Shown: piece after piece, positions 17,175-25,825 of the stretch | Position numbering within the stretch: the first letter of the stretch is position 1 | Layout of the letters: every line of letters begins with the position of its first letter | NCBI GenBank assembly: GCA_013360915.1 | Contig: JABWAT010000013.1 | Location: forward strand, 1-64,000 | DNA length: 64,000 bases | Source: Bacteroidota bacterium | GTDB taxonomy: Bacteria; Bacteroidota; JABWAT01 | Direction: 5' to 3' | The notes under the pieces: model-generated | What the model saw: the letters and a program-made list of their open reading frames with translations, nothing else | Databases searched by the model: none | What the model was told of the DNA's origin: nothing | Position numbers and translations under genes: made by a program

Positions 17175-17543
17175 ATGAAGCTATTAATTGTAGATGACTC
17201 GAGCATCATGCGGCGGGCCATTCAGAAGTACCTCGATGAGAACCGGATTGAGGTGGTTGGAATGGCAGGTAACGGTCTGGAAGCCATTGATGTGTTTAAA
17301 AAGACCGATCCCGACCTGGTTACCATGGACATCACGATGCCGGAAATGGATGGACTGACCTGTCTTCAGGAGTTGCTGAAGATTAAGCCGTCAGCCAAAA
17401 TCATGGTAATCACAGCCCTGACCGACAATGCCACTGGTTTGAGGGCGTTGAAGCTGGGGGCAAAAAACTTTCTGGGTAAACCGTTCACACCCGAAAAACT
17501 GAACGATGCATTTCAAAAACTGATAGAGGGGCCAAAGCGATGA
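17175..17543 (+). CDS. CheY-like single-domain response regulator
   Basis: 122 residues forming only a receiver domain: acidic pocket D7/D8, phospho-acceptor D52 (TMDITMPEMDG), T80 and K102 (GKPFTP). There is no output domain, so it acts by phosphorylation-dependent binding or as a phosphate carrier. It overlaps the CheX gene by 4 bases (ATGA) and heads an operon with the ammonium-transporter kinase, the likely phosphodonor. CheX would reset it. Confidence 0.92.
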   Translation: MKLLIVDDSSIMRRAIQKYLDENRIEVVGMAGNGLEAIDVFKKTDPDLVTMDITMPEMDGLTCLQELLKIKPSAKIMVITALTDNATGLRALKLGAKNFLGKPFTPEKLNDAFQKLIEGPKR

Positions 17544-17986
17544 CAGACAAAGAATTGCAGGTTTTCCTGGAAGGAACCGTCAACTATTTCCTCGAGGTAT
17601 CAGGAACCCCCGCTGTTATGGGCGTTCCCTACATTAAGGAAACGCAGGAGGAAGTTTCACTCGACCTGACCGGAGCCATAGGTATTTCCGGCAATAAAAA
17701 GGGAGTCATTTACATTACCTGTCCGTCTCCCATGGTTAAGGAGTTGGTCGGAATCATTCTCGGGGATAAAAATCCCGATTCGGGCTCACTTTGTGACATG
17801 ACCGGTGAGATTGCCAACACCATTGCCGGCAATGCCCGTCAGGTTTTCGGTGCCAATTTTATGATTTCGGTTCCCATTATCATTGAAGGAAAACCCGTCC
17901 ACCTGAAAGTAGCCGCCCCCACCTTTGTTATCCCGATTACCTGGAAGACGTTCAAGTCGTTCCTTGTGGTTGGAATCGAATCCTGA
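17540..17986 (+). CDS. CheX-type phosphatase
   Basis: 148 residues of the CheC/CheX/FliY fold. The signature DMTGEIANTIAGNARQ carries E90 and N93, the ExxN pair that promotes CheY-P hydrolysis in CheX. One such helix is present, as expected for dimeric CheX. It overlaps the CheY gene (ATGA) and precedes the transporter-kinase by 23 bases, so it is probably the dedicated phosphatase of this relay and not part of a flagellar cluster (no flagellar genes are in view). Confidence 0.88.
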   Translation: MTDKELQVFLEGTVNYFLEVSGTPAVMGVPYIKETQEEVSLDLTGAIGISGNKKGVIYITCPSPMVKELVGIILGDKNPDSGSLCDMTGEIANTIAGNARQVFGANFMISVPIIIEGKPVHLKVAAPTFVIPITWKTFKSFLVVGIES

Positions 17987-18009
17987 ATCCCCCCGGAGTA
18001 CCCTGAAAA

Positions 18010-21000
18010 ATGGAAAAATCACTGATTGATGTAATGTGGGTCCTGGTGACCGCCGGACTTGTTTTTGTTATGCAGCCCGGGTTCGCCTGTCTGGAATCCG
18101 GACTGACCCGCTCAAAAAACAGCATTAACGTGGCTGTAAAAAACGTAACCGATGCCATGATCGCCCTGATTCTGTTCTGGCTGGTGGGATTCGGCATCAT
18201 GTTCGGAATCTCGGAATCGGGAATTGTCGGGACAAATGAATTCATGATTCCCTTTACGGAAAGTTCATGGAATGTGGCCTTCTTCCTGTTCCAGGCCATG
18301 TTCGTGGCCACAGCGGCCACCATTGTGTCGGGTGCTGTTGCAGAACGGATGAAGTTTGAGGCCTATCTGGTCATGACGGCTGTCATCTCTGCTCTGGTGT
18401 ATCCGTTCTTTGGTCACTGGGCCTGGAATGGCGCAATGACCGATCAGTACACAGGGTGGCTCGGACAACTGGGTTTCCGTGATTTTGCCGGTTCAACCGT
18501 GGTACACAGCATCGGTGGCTGGGCCTCTCTTGCTGCTTTGCTCCTGATCGGACCCCGTGCGGGCCGGTTCAATGAAGCCGGGGTTCCCCGGCAGATTCCG
18601 GGCAGTAACATTCCGCTTGCAGCATTGGGTGTTCTCCTGCTTTGGTTCGGTTGGTTCGGTTTCAATGGCGGATCGACCCTTGGACTGACCGAGCGGGTCC
18701 CGATGATTATTGTTAATACATTCCTGGCAGGAGCGGCCGGTGGGCTTTCCGGTATTCTGATGGGTTACATTGCAAACCGGAAGGTGATCTCGGTTGATCT
18801 GATTTTTAACGGATCTCTGGCTGGTCTGGTATCGGTAACGGCCAGTGCCAACGTGATTTCACCTTTGTCTGCTGTGTTAATCGGATTAATTGCCGGACCT
18901 GTGTTTTTCTCACTTCACCGCCTCCTGCTCCGCTTCCGCATTGATGATGCCATTGATGCCGTCCCTGTTCACCTTGGTGGTGGAATCTGGGGAACGATCG
19001 CGGTTGCCATTTTCGCAGATTATGACACGCTGGGTACCGGCCTCAGCTTCGGAAGTCAGTTGGGTGTACAGCTGCTGGGAGTGGCAGTTGCCGGGCTCTG
19101 GACGTTCCTGATTGTTTTTACCGTACTCTGGATCGTGAATAAATTCCTGAAACTCCGGGTCTCTGCCGAGGATGAGCACATTGGTCTGAACGTGTCAGAA
19201 CACGGGGCGACCACCGAAATCCTGGACCTGTTTATGGCCATGGATCAGCAGGCGAAGACCGGTGACATGAGTCTCCGGGTTCCGGTTGAACCGTTTACCG
19301 AGGTGGGACAAATCGCCAACCGGTATAACAAGGTGATGGAAGCGCTCGAAAAAGCCATCCGGAAGACCGAAGCGATCGTGACCACGGCTTTGGATGGAAT
19401 TATCACCTTCACACCGGACCGGTATGAAATCCTGACGGTGAACCCGGGTGGTCAGGCCATGTTTAAAATCAATGAGCAGGATCTGGCAGGCACTTCACTC
19501 ATCCGGTTGTTCGATCATGAAAACGCCGGGTACAAGGAATTCAATGAGCGCCGGGCCGAAGAGGTATTCAGAAAAGTTGAGGAAACCGGAACCCCGGTGG
19601 AATTGGTGGGTAAACGTGCCGATGGGTCGGTGTTTCCCATGGAAGTGATTGTTACCAAAGCTGACCTGGGTTTCGAATCATTCTACACCGGCATGTTCCG
19701 TGATATCACCGACCGGAAAGAAGCCGAAGCAGCCATTCTGGCGGCCAAGAAAGAAACCGATGATATTCTGTATAATATCAACGAAGGTATCTTTCTTCTG
19801 AATGAAAAGTTCGAGATCGGTTCGCAGCACTCTCTGGCATTGCGAAAAATTTTCCGGCGTCAGGATCTGACGCAGATGAACCTGCTGCTTCTGTTTTCCA
19901 AACTGGTTCCGGCCAAAATCTATCAGTCGATCCAGGATTATCTCGAACTGATGTTTCAGCTGGATATTGACGAAGACATTGTTAACAACCTGAATCCGCT
20001 GAAACAGATCGAAGTGAATTTTGAGGAAGAAACCGGCCAGTTCACCACTCAGTATCTCCAGTTTAAATTCAGCCGTATTTATCATGGAGCACGGGTCAGT
20101 CACCTGATGACGACTGTTTCTGATGTGACGGAACAGGTACTGCTGGCCCGGGAGCTGAAAGCCAGTGAAGAGCGGACCAAAAATCAGATGTCGCTTCTGT
20201 TTAACATTCTTCACATCGATCCGCAGCAACTGAAACCATTTGTTGAAGAATCAGATGAGTCAGTTCGGAAAATTAAATCCACGCTGAAGGCCGCTGCAGA
20301 TAAAGCCATCGCCGATGATTACTATCTCCTGCTTACCGACATTTACCGGATTGTCCACAACATCAAGGGAAATGCCAGTATCCTCGATCTGAAATTCTTT
20401 GCCGAATCGGCACATGAACTGGAAGATATGATCAGGGAGGTCCAGTCGAAGCCATCGATTAAAGGCGAGGATTTTATCACCCTGCTGTTTAAGATTTCAG
20501 AACTGGAATCCAATATTGATGACATCAAAGCCCTGGTTGGCCGGCTGATGGCTTATCAGGGAGTGTCCCGTTCTGCGGGCGGAACCGAGTCACCAGCACC
20601 GGCGCCTGCCTCTGAACGCCGTGCTCCGGACCGTCAGGTCGATCTGGTGATCAATCAGTTAAACGATGCTGCCCGGAAATTGAGTGCAGGTCTGAATAAG
20701 AAAGTTGAATTCAACTCTAAACAATTCGAGGCTTCGGTGGTTCCCGATAATCAGGTCCCGCTTATCCGCGATGTGCTGATTCAGCTGATGCGAAATTCAC
20801 TGGTTCATGGCATTGAGTCACCCGATGAACGGACCCGTGCAGGAAAACCTGTAACAGGTACCATTTCAGTTATCACCTCGGTTACTGAGGAACCGGGATA
20901 TCTGGCCATAAAGATCCGGGATGATGGCCGGGGACTTCAGATCGAGAAAATCCGCCAGAAGGCCATTGAAATGGGTAAATGGAATGAAGGGCAACTGAGA

Positions 21001-21201
21001 GCCATGCCGGCTGGTCAGGTAGCGAAACTGATCTTTGAGCCCGGATTTTCCACGGCAGATGAAGTAACCATGGATGCCGGACGAGGAGTGGGCATGGATC
21101 TGATCCGTAAAAATGTCACCCAGGCCGGCGGAAAAATTTCGATGTCATCAGGTCCGGGCAAGTTCTGTGAATTCACCATTAAACTTCCCCTGAAATCCTG
21201 A
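18010..21201 (+). CDS. Ammonium transporter fused to a CheA-like histidine kinase
   Basis: 1063 residues. Residues 1-385 are a complete Amt/Rh domain with eleven helices and the key pore residues: D158 and H166 (DFAGSTVVHSIGG) and the second pore His H321 (DAVPVHLGGG). Then come a HAMP-like linker (about 400-450), a PAS domain (about 453-570), a second PAS-like region (580-715), an Hpt domain with phospho-acceptor H783 (RIVHNIKGNAS), and a CheA-type ATPase (N-box N929 in MRNSLVHGIE, DDGRG 971-975, GRGVGMD 1024-1030). There is no HisKA dimer helix and no P5/CheW domain. Amt-sensor fusions are known, but pairing with Hpt plus a CheA ATPase is unusual. Predicted inner-membrane ammonium sensor that phosphorylates the neighbouring receivers. 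Confidence 0.92.
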   Translation: MEKSLIDVMWVLVTAGLVFVMQPGFACLESGLTRSKNSINVAVKNVTDAMIALILFWLVGFGIMFGISESGIVGTNEFMIPFTESSWNVAFFLFQAMFVATAATIVSGAVAERMKFEAYLVMTAVISALVYPFFGHWAWNGAMTDQYTGWLGQLGFRDFAGSTVVHSIGGWASLAALLLIGPRAGRFNEAGVPRQIPGSNIPLAALGVLLLWFGWFGFNGGSTLGLTERVPMIIVNTFLAGAAGGLSGILMGYIANRKVISVDLIFNGSLAGLVSVTASANVISPLSAVLIGLIAGPVFFSLHRLLLRFRIDDAIDAVPVHLGGGIWGTIAVAIFADYDTLGTGLSFGSQLGVQLLGVAVAGLWTFLIVFTVLWIVNKFLKLRVSAEDEHIGLNVSEHGATTEILDLFMAMDQQAKTGDMSLRVPVEPFTEVGQIANRYNKVMEALEKAIRKTEAIVTTALDGIITFTPDRYEILTVNPGGQAMFKINEQDLAGTSLIRLFDHENAGYKEFNERRAEEVFRKVEETGTPVELVGKRADGSVFPMEVIVTKADLGFESFYTGMFRDITDRKEAEAAILAAKKETDDILYNINEGIFLLNEKFEIGSQHSLALRKIFRRQDLTQMNLLLLFSKLVPAKIYQSIQDYLELMFQLDIDEDIVNNLNPLKQIEVNFEEETGQFTTQYLQFKFSRIYHGARVSHLMTTVSDVTEQVLLARELKASEERTKNQMSLLFNILHIDPQQLKPFVEESDESVRKIKSTLKAAADKAIADDYYLLLTDIYRIVHNIKGNASILDLKFFAESAHELEDMIREVQSKPSIKGEDFITLLFKISELESNIDDIKALVGRLMAYQGVSRSAGGTESPAPAPASERRAPDRQVDLVINQLNDAARKLSAGLNKKVEFNSKQFEASVVPDNQVPLIRDVLIQLMRNSLVHGIESPDERTRAGKPVTGTISVITSVTEEPGYLAIKIRDDGRGLQIEKIRQKAIEMGKWNEGQLRAMPAGQVAKLIFEPGFSTADEVTMDAGRGVGMDLIRKNVTQAGGKISMSSGPGKFCEFTIKLPLKS

Positions 21202-21208
21202 TTAATCT

Positions 21209-22273
21209 ATGAACCGGATTAAAATTCTTGCCTTCGACGGCAACAAGTACAACCTGCTGGCCCTTCAGAGCATTTTCGCAAGGCAGGAATACGAATTCCG
21301 GTCGACCAGTTCCAGCTTCGATATTCCTAAAATTCTGGAAACCTGGGTTCCTGATTACCTGATCATGGATGATGGTTTGCATGATGGAAAAGTTCTGGAT
21401 CTGATCGCTGATATCAAGGGACTGCCCGGAATGAAATTCTGTTCGATCATTCTTCAGGTGGATAAACTGAATGATAAACTGGTCACTGATTATCTGAAAT
21501 CAGGTGTGACCGATTTTATCAGGAAGCCGGTGGTTGGCACTTATCTTCTGCACAAGCTGAACCATCACCATTCGGGGAAAAATACACTCACAAGAGCCAA
21601 GGACCTGTCCGGAAAAGTTGAGCGGATGTCGGAATTTGTGAAAAAGTATTTTTCTGATGATCTGGTTGATCAGCTTACCAATCAGACGGGAACAGTGGAA
21701 CTCAGGGGCAGTCAGCAGATAGCCACCATTATGAACCTGCGGGTGATCGGTCTGGATGTGGTTGCCGAGAATCAGGATCCCAAAACCCTGGCTGATTTTC
21801 TGAATGAAATGTTTACCGATCTGATGGATCTGATTTACGGAAACAGCGGGTCGGTGAATAAACTTCTGGCCGATGGTCTGATTGCCACTTTCGGAGTACC
21901 GGTTCCATCGGAAAAAGATGCATTTAAGGCGGCCAAATGTGCCCTTGAAATTGTGGAGTATCTGCAAACCATCAATGATGTCAGACCCAAATTTATCAAA
22001 CAGCCCTTATCCGTTGCCATTGGTCTTTCCACAGGGAAGGTGTTTGCAGGTCTGGTCGGGTCGGTTCGCCGGCTTGAGTTTTCTGTGTTAGGTGAGGCCG
22101 TTACACTGGCCGATCAGTTAAAGGCTTACGGAGAATTGCGAGGCATTCCGGTTCTGATTGATGACAAGACCATGAATTCCATTGACAGTCCGCAGAAAAG
22201 CCTCGAAGTAGCCCTTCCTGCTGGTGCCAGACCGTTCAATGTGGGCGTTTTTCAGCTGTCCCAGTTGCTCTGA
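21209..22273 (+). CDS. Receiver domain fused to a degenerate class III nucleotidyl cyclase
   Basis: 354 residues. Receiver domain 1-120 with acidic D54/D55 (LIMDDGLHDG) and K106, then a linker and a guanylate/adenylate cyclase homology domain (about 165-350). The catalytic set is incomplete: the first metal Asp is N176 (MNLR in place of DIxG), the second metal Asp is kept (D222 in ADGLIATFG), and the transition-state Asn/Arg pair is T299/Q303 (VLGEAVTLADQL). It may be inactive and serve as a regulated binding domain. It begins 7 bases after the transporter-kinase, its probable kinase. Confidence 0.85.
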   Translation: MNRIKILAFDGNKYNLLALQSIFARQEYEFRSTSSSFDIPKILETWVPDYLIMDDGLHDGKVLDLIADIKGLPGMKFCSIILQVDKLNDKLVTDYLKSGVTDFIRKPVVGTYLLHKLNHHHSGKNTLTRAKDLSGKVERMSEFVKKYFSDDLVDQLTNQTGTVELRGSQQIATIMNLRVIGLDVVAENQDPKTLADFLNEMFTDLMDLIYGNSGSVNKLLADGLIATFGVPVPSEKDAFKAAKCALEIVEYLQTINDVRPKFIKQPLSVAIGLSTGKVFAGLVGSVRRLEFSVLGEAVTLADQLKAYGELRGIPVLIDDKTMNSIDSPQKSLEVALPAGARPFNVGVFQLSQLL

Positions 22274-22378
22274 ATAATTACCAAAATCCACTTTCACCAG
22301 GGGTGGGTATTACCATTCGTAGGTGATGGTGATCACGTACCCTTTCACTACGCGTGGAATAAGGGGTTTTTGCCACTT

Positions 22379-22394
22379 TGGTACAGGAATTGCA
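22379..22394 (+). promoter_or_regulatory. Sigma-54 promoter
   Basis: TGGTACAGGAATTGCA matches the sigma-54 consensus TGGYRYR-N4-TTGCA at every fixed position, with the correct spacing between the GG (-24) and GC (-12) elements. Transcription would begin near 22405, about 20 bases before the ATG at 22426. Expression of the small downstream gene would therefore need an ATP-dependent enhancer-binding activator, none of which is seen in this window. Confidence 0.8.
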
Positions 22395-22425
22395 CCTCAT
22401 AAGGGTACTTAGACGAGGTGTTCCA

Positions 22426-22773
22426 ATGGCACGGCTTTCAGCAGTTGATTATCGCAAGATCCGGGATTATGTCTATCAGATCACCGAGAACCAGGCATAT
22501 CCGACCATGGATGGGGTTCAGATTGGTCCGTTGAAGGAAGCAACCGATTCCCTGAAAAAACTGGAGTGGATGGTTCCGGGCAATCCGCTCATCATCAAGG
22601 CAAGAATCGAACATCAGCGTTTGCTTGAACTCGCCTCACTGATCGTGACGCTGTGCCGTCAGCGTGAGTATGATGTGGCCCACATGCTGGTGGGAAAGGT
22701 CGATGTCATCCTGCGCGAAATCGGATCGCTTGAACAATCCATTCAGGAGCAATTGTCAGATAAAGCCAACTAA
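22426..22773 (+). CDS. Small helical protein under a sigma-54 promoter
   Basis: 115 residues, mainly alpha-helical, soluble, no family recognised. The ATG at 22426 is chosen because GAGGTG lies 6 bases upstream and because the earlier in-frame start (22378) falls inside the sigma-54 promoter, before the transcription start. It follows the ammonium-sensing cluster by 150 bases on the same strand, and sigma-54 control commonly marks nitrogen or motility functions, so it may be an output of that system. Its stop codon overlaps the stop of the convergent CoA-binding gene. Confidence 0.7.
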   Translation: MARLSAVDYRKIRDYVYQITENQAYPTMDGVQIGPLKEATDSLKKLEWMVPGNPLIIKARIEHQRLLELASLIVTLCRQREYDVAHMLVGKVDVILREIGSLEQSIQEQLSDKAN

Positions 22774-23294
22774 GCCTTTTCCGGATGAACCGATACCGGT
22801 TCCTTCATGCCCCCTGTCATTCTGAAAATCCAGCCCATGCAACGATGCCCCACATCACCTGCAAATTGCATGGGACAACTTCCCGGGATCACCTGAATTC
22901 CATTTTCTTCTGCCAACCGGACGGCCTCTTCTGACACGCTGCTCTGCATGGGTGATTCACTCGATTTAAACGCATTCGTGGTGCCGGTGGCCCGGTGCAT
23001 CCAGATGGCGGGAATGCCCACTTCCACAGCTTCTCTGACCAGGTCGAGCGTGATCGCCGGACTGGTTACAATGATCAGACCATCTGGTTTTTCGGGCAAA
23101 GCCTTCAGCGACGGATAGCAGGGATCTCCATCGAACTGATCATATTTCGGATTGACTGCCAAGACCCGGTATCCTTTTTTCTTCAAGGTGCGGTAATTGT
23201 AATTGGCTGCATCATCGCGACGTTGAGACACGCCGGCAATGGCAAAGGTTTTTCCTTTCAGAAACTGTCTGGCCCGTTCTGTGATAGCAGACAT
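22770..23294 (-). CDS. CoA-binding domain protein
   Basis: 174 residues from the ATG at 23294. The open frame extends over CopA in reverse, but only from this ATG does the sequence look like a protein. Rossmann-type CoA_binding_2 fold: KTFAIAGVSQRRDDAANYNY, KKGYRVLAVNPKYDQFDGDP, PDGLIIVTSPAITLDLVREA, GIPAIWMHRATG and the Cys-containing end VIPGSCPMQFAG. Relatives bind CoA through an alpha/beta nucleotide fold; the physiological role is unclear. It follows CopA on the same strand. Confidence 0.85.
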   Translation of the reverse strand: MSAITERARQFLKGKTFAIAGVSQRRDDAANYNYRTLKKKGYRVLAVNPKYDQFDGDPCYPSLKALPEKPDGLIIVTSPAITLDLVREAVEVGIPAIWMHRATGTTNAFKSSESPMQSSVSEEAVRLAEENGIQVIPGSCPMQFAGDVGHRCMGWIFRMTGGMKEPVSVHPEKA

Positions 23295-23373
23295 GATCAC
23301 TCCGACAACTGGTTTTAAAAACGGATGAAAATATCCGGTTGGGGCGAGAATAAAAAACGGCGGGGGGGCCTGA

Positions 23374-25524
23374 TCAGAATTTACGGAGTCGAAGGGCGTT
23401 GCTGACCACCGATACCGAACTGAGGGCCATGGCTGCACCCGCAATCCAGGGCGCCAGAAGTCCGGCGGCCGCCAGCGGAATTCCAAGACTGTTGTAAAGG
23501 AAGGCGAAGAACAGGTTCTGGCGGATGGTACGATGAGTGCGGTCGGCCAGGTCAAAAACCATCGGGATCAGGGAGAGCCGGCCATTCAGAATACTGATGT
23601 CGCTGGTGGTTATGGCCAGATCGGCGCCGGTTGACATGGCAATACTGACTGTGGCCGAGGCGAGCGCCGGAGCATCATTGATTCCATCACCGGCCATGAC
23701 CACGCCACCCGATTCCTTTAACCGTTGGATGTGTGCAGCTTTTTCATCGGGTTTCAGATTGCCGGTAGCCTGCACGTGCGGCAGTCCGGCTTCTGATGCA
23801 CGGGCGCTGACGACTTCCTGACGATCTCCGCTGAGTATATGAATATTCAGGTTTCGCTGGCTCAGTTTTGTGATGGTGCCGGCGGCTTCGGGTTTCAGAG
23901 GATCGTGCAGCCAGAATGAAAAAAGACGTGTGCGGTTTAAGGCCACATGAACCACGGTTTCACCAGGGGTTCCGGTGGTACCCGACTCATCAGAAACCAG
24001 GTCACCCGAGCCCACATCCCAGCGATTCAGACCGGATAAAACGGAAAATCCTGCCCCGGGACGGTTATCGAGTGCATCGATGGGAATGGAAGCGGGAACA
24101 AAGGTCTTTTCTGACAGATACCGGTGAATGGCCTGTGAGAGCGGATGGGTTGATTGCCCCAGGATGGTCATCAGGTCGCTGCCGTATCGGCTCAGGGAAT
24201 CGGTAGGATCGTCGAACCGTGAAACCGTTGGTTTGCCGGTTGTGAGTGTGCCGGTTTTATCGAAGACCAGTGACCGGGACGAGCGAAGCAGATCCAGTGC
24301 ATCGGGGTTCTGGATGAGAATTCCATGACGGGCTGCCGATCCGAGGGACACCATTAACGCGACGGGCGTGGCCAGACCCAGCGCACACGGACAGGAAATG
24401 ACCAAAACGGCCACGGCATGAAGCAAGGCATCACGGAGCGGGGCTTCAGTGAAAAAATACCAGCCGGTAAACGTCCCTGCGGCAATGACAAGCACCACCG
24501 GAACAAAAACGGCTGAGACCCGGTCGGCCATGGCCTGAACGGCGGCCTTCTTTCCCTGAGCAGCCTCCACGGCCCGGATGATGCCAGCCAGAACGGTTTG
24601 CTCGCCCACCGAGGAAGCTTTGGCCATCAAACGGCCGTCGGTGACCAGGGTCCCCGAGAAAATTTTATCACCCGGCTGACGGGTCATGGGCAGACTTTCG
24701 CCCGTCAGCATGCTTTCATCGGTGGTGATGGTTCCCTGCTGAACCACTCCATCAGCGGGGATGGTTTCTCCGGGAAGCACAACAAAGACATCTCCCGACA
24801 GTAAGTCCGCCACCGGAATGGTACGTTCTGTTCCATCCCTGATTACCCGGGCTGATTTAATGGAAAGAGCGGCCAGCGACTGAATGAGTGTTCTGGTTTG
24901 CAGTTTGCTCCGTTTTTCGAGGTACTTGCCCAGCAGCACCAGGCTGATTACCATGGCTGAGGATTCAAAATAGTGGTGGGCATCGCCTGTCAGGTACAGA
25001 TACAGACTCAGAAAATAAGCAGCGGAGGTTCCGAGAGCCACCAGCGTATTCATGTCGGCTGTTTTCTGAAGGGTGGCTGCCCAGGCCTGACGGTAAAAGT
25101 GACGGCCGAAGTAAAATTGGATGGGAGTTGCAAGTAAGAAGGGCCAGATACTCTGGTCAAACCACATGGCCGCATGAACATGATAACCGGTCATCCATTC
25201 CACTGCCATCAGCATCATGGCCAGTATAAATGGTGCGGTCAGGATGAGTGACAGAAAAACCTCGGTCTGCTGTCGTTTCAGTCCGGAGTCTGAGGCTCCT
25301 GTTCCTGATTCCGGAATGGCGGAATCGTACCCGATATCACGGATGGTCTGACGGATGGTATCTAGGCTGGTAACCGAGGAATCGTATTGAATCCTGGCCA
25401 TTTCGGTGGCCAGATTCACCGACACCTGACTGATACCGGGTGCTTTTCCCAATTTCCGTTCAATCCGTGCCGAGCAGTTGGCACAGGTCATTCCGGTGAT
25501 GCGGAGGGTTTGGGAATCTGCCAT
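23374..25524 (-). CDS. copA: Copper-exporting P-type ATPase
   Basis: 716 residues. N-terminal HMA domain with GMTCANC (C14, C17), eight membrane helices, actuator TGES (274-277), CPC ion-binding motif (378-380), phosphorylation motif DKTGT (422-426) and hinge GDGIND. The CPC plus a single N-terminal CxxC places it with Cu(I)-exporting P1B-1 ATPases. It pumps copper out of the cytoplasm using ATP. The gene for a small HMA protein lies 26 bases upstream on the same strand, forming a copper efflux operon. No copper-responsive operator was recognised. Confidence 0.92.
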   Translation of the reverse strand: MADSQTLRITGMTCANCSARIERKLGKAPGISQVSVNLATEMARIQYDSSVTSLDTIRQTIRDIGYDSAIPESGTGASDSGLKRQQTEVFLSLILTAPFILAMMLMAVEWMTGYHVHAAMWFDQSIWPFLLATPIQFYFGRHFYRQAWAATLQKTADMNTLVALGTSAAYFLSLYLYLTGDAHHYFESSAMVISLVLLGKYLEKRSKLQTRTLIQSLAALSIKSARVIRDGTERTIPVADLLSGDVFVVLPGETIPADGVVQQGTITTDESMLTGESLPMTRQPGDKIFSGTLVTDGRLMAKASSVGEQTVLAGIIRAVEAAQGKKAAVQAMADRVSAVFVPVVLVIAAGTFTGWYFFTEAPLRDALLHAVAVLVISCPCALGLATPVALMVSLGSAARHGILIQNPDALDLLRSSRSLVFDKTGTLTTGKPTVSRFDDPTDSLSRYGSDLMTILGQSTHPLSQAIHRYLSEKTFVPASIPIDALDNRPGAGFSVLSGLNRWDVGSGDLVSDESGTTGTPGETVVHVALNRTRLFSFWLHDPLKPEAAGTITKLSQRNLNIHILSGDRQEVVSARASEAGLPHVQATGNLKPDEKAAHIQRLKESGGVVMAGDGINDAPALASATVSIAMSTGADLAITTSDISILNGRLSLIPMVFDLADRTHRTIRQNLFFAFLYNSLGIPLAAAGLLAPWIAGAAMALSSVSVVSNALRLRKF

Positions 25525-25550
25525 ATCGGTTTAATCGATGGTTGACAGGC

Positions 25551-25772
25551 TCAGGCTACCGGCTGGACCGACACGAGCTGAAAGCCAGCTTCCCGGATGG
25601 CTGCATCCAGTTCCGGTTGCAGGGCGGGCAGGTTGTCTGTGGAAATGGTGGCTTCGTTGACCCGGATATCCTGAATGGAAACATCCTTCAGTCCGGAGAG
25701 TTCTTCGCGCACCGACCGCACACAGCTGTTCATGCAGTGCATTCCCTGAATGGTCAGTTTGTAAGTTGCCAT
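25551..25772 (-). CDS. Small HMA (copper chaperone-like) protein with CxxxC
   Basis: 73 residues with the ferredoxin-like HMA fold: TYKLTIQGMHCMNSC at the start and an ending AIREAGFQLVSV. The usual metal loop GMxCxxC is altered: C13 and C17 are separated by three residues (CMNSC), so Cu(I) geometry may differ from that of standard CopZ. A GGAG ribosome site lies before the ATG. Position directly before CopA indicates copper delivery or sequestration. Confidence 0.85.
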   Translation of the reverse strand: MATYKLTIQGMHCMNSCVRSVREELSGLKDVSIQDIRVNEATISTDNLPALQPELDAAIREAGFQLVSVQPVA

Positions 25773-25825
25773 GGTGATTCTCCGTTAAGTTGAATGAGAT
25801 TGGATGCAGGAAGTGGAAGAAAGTG

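Noticed and set aside
22770-23555. Long version of the CoA-binding protein
   Set aside because: The first 87 residues overlap the 3' end of copA on the same strand in another frame and look non-coding.
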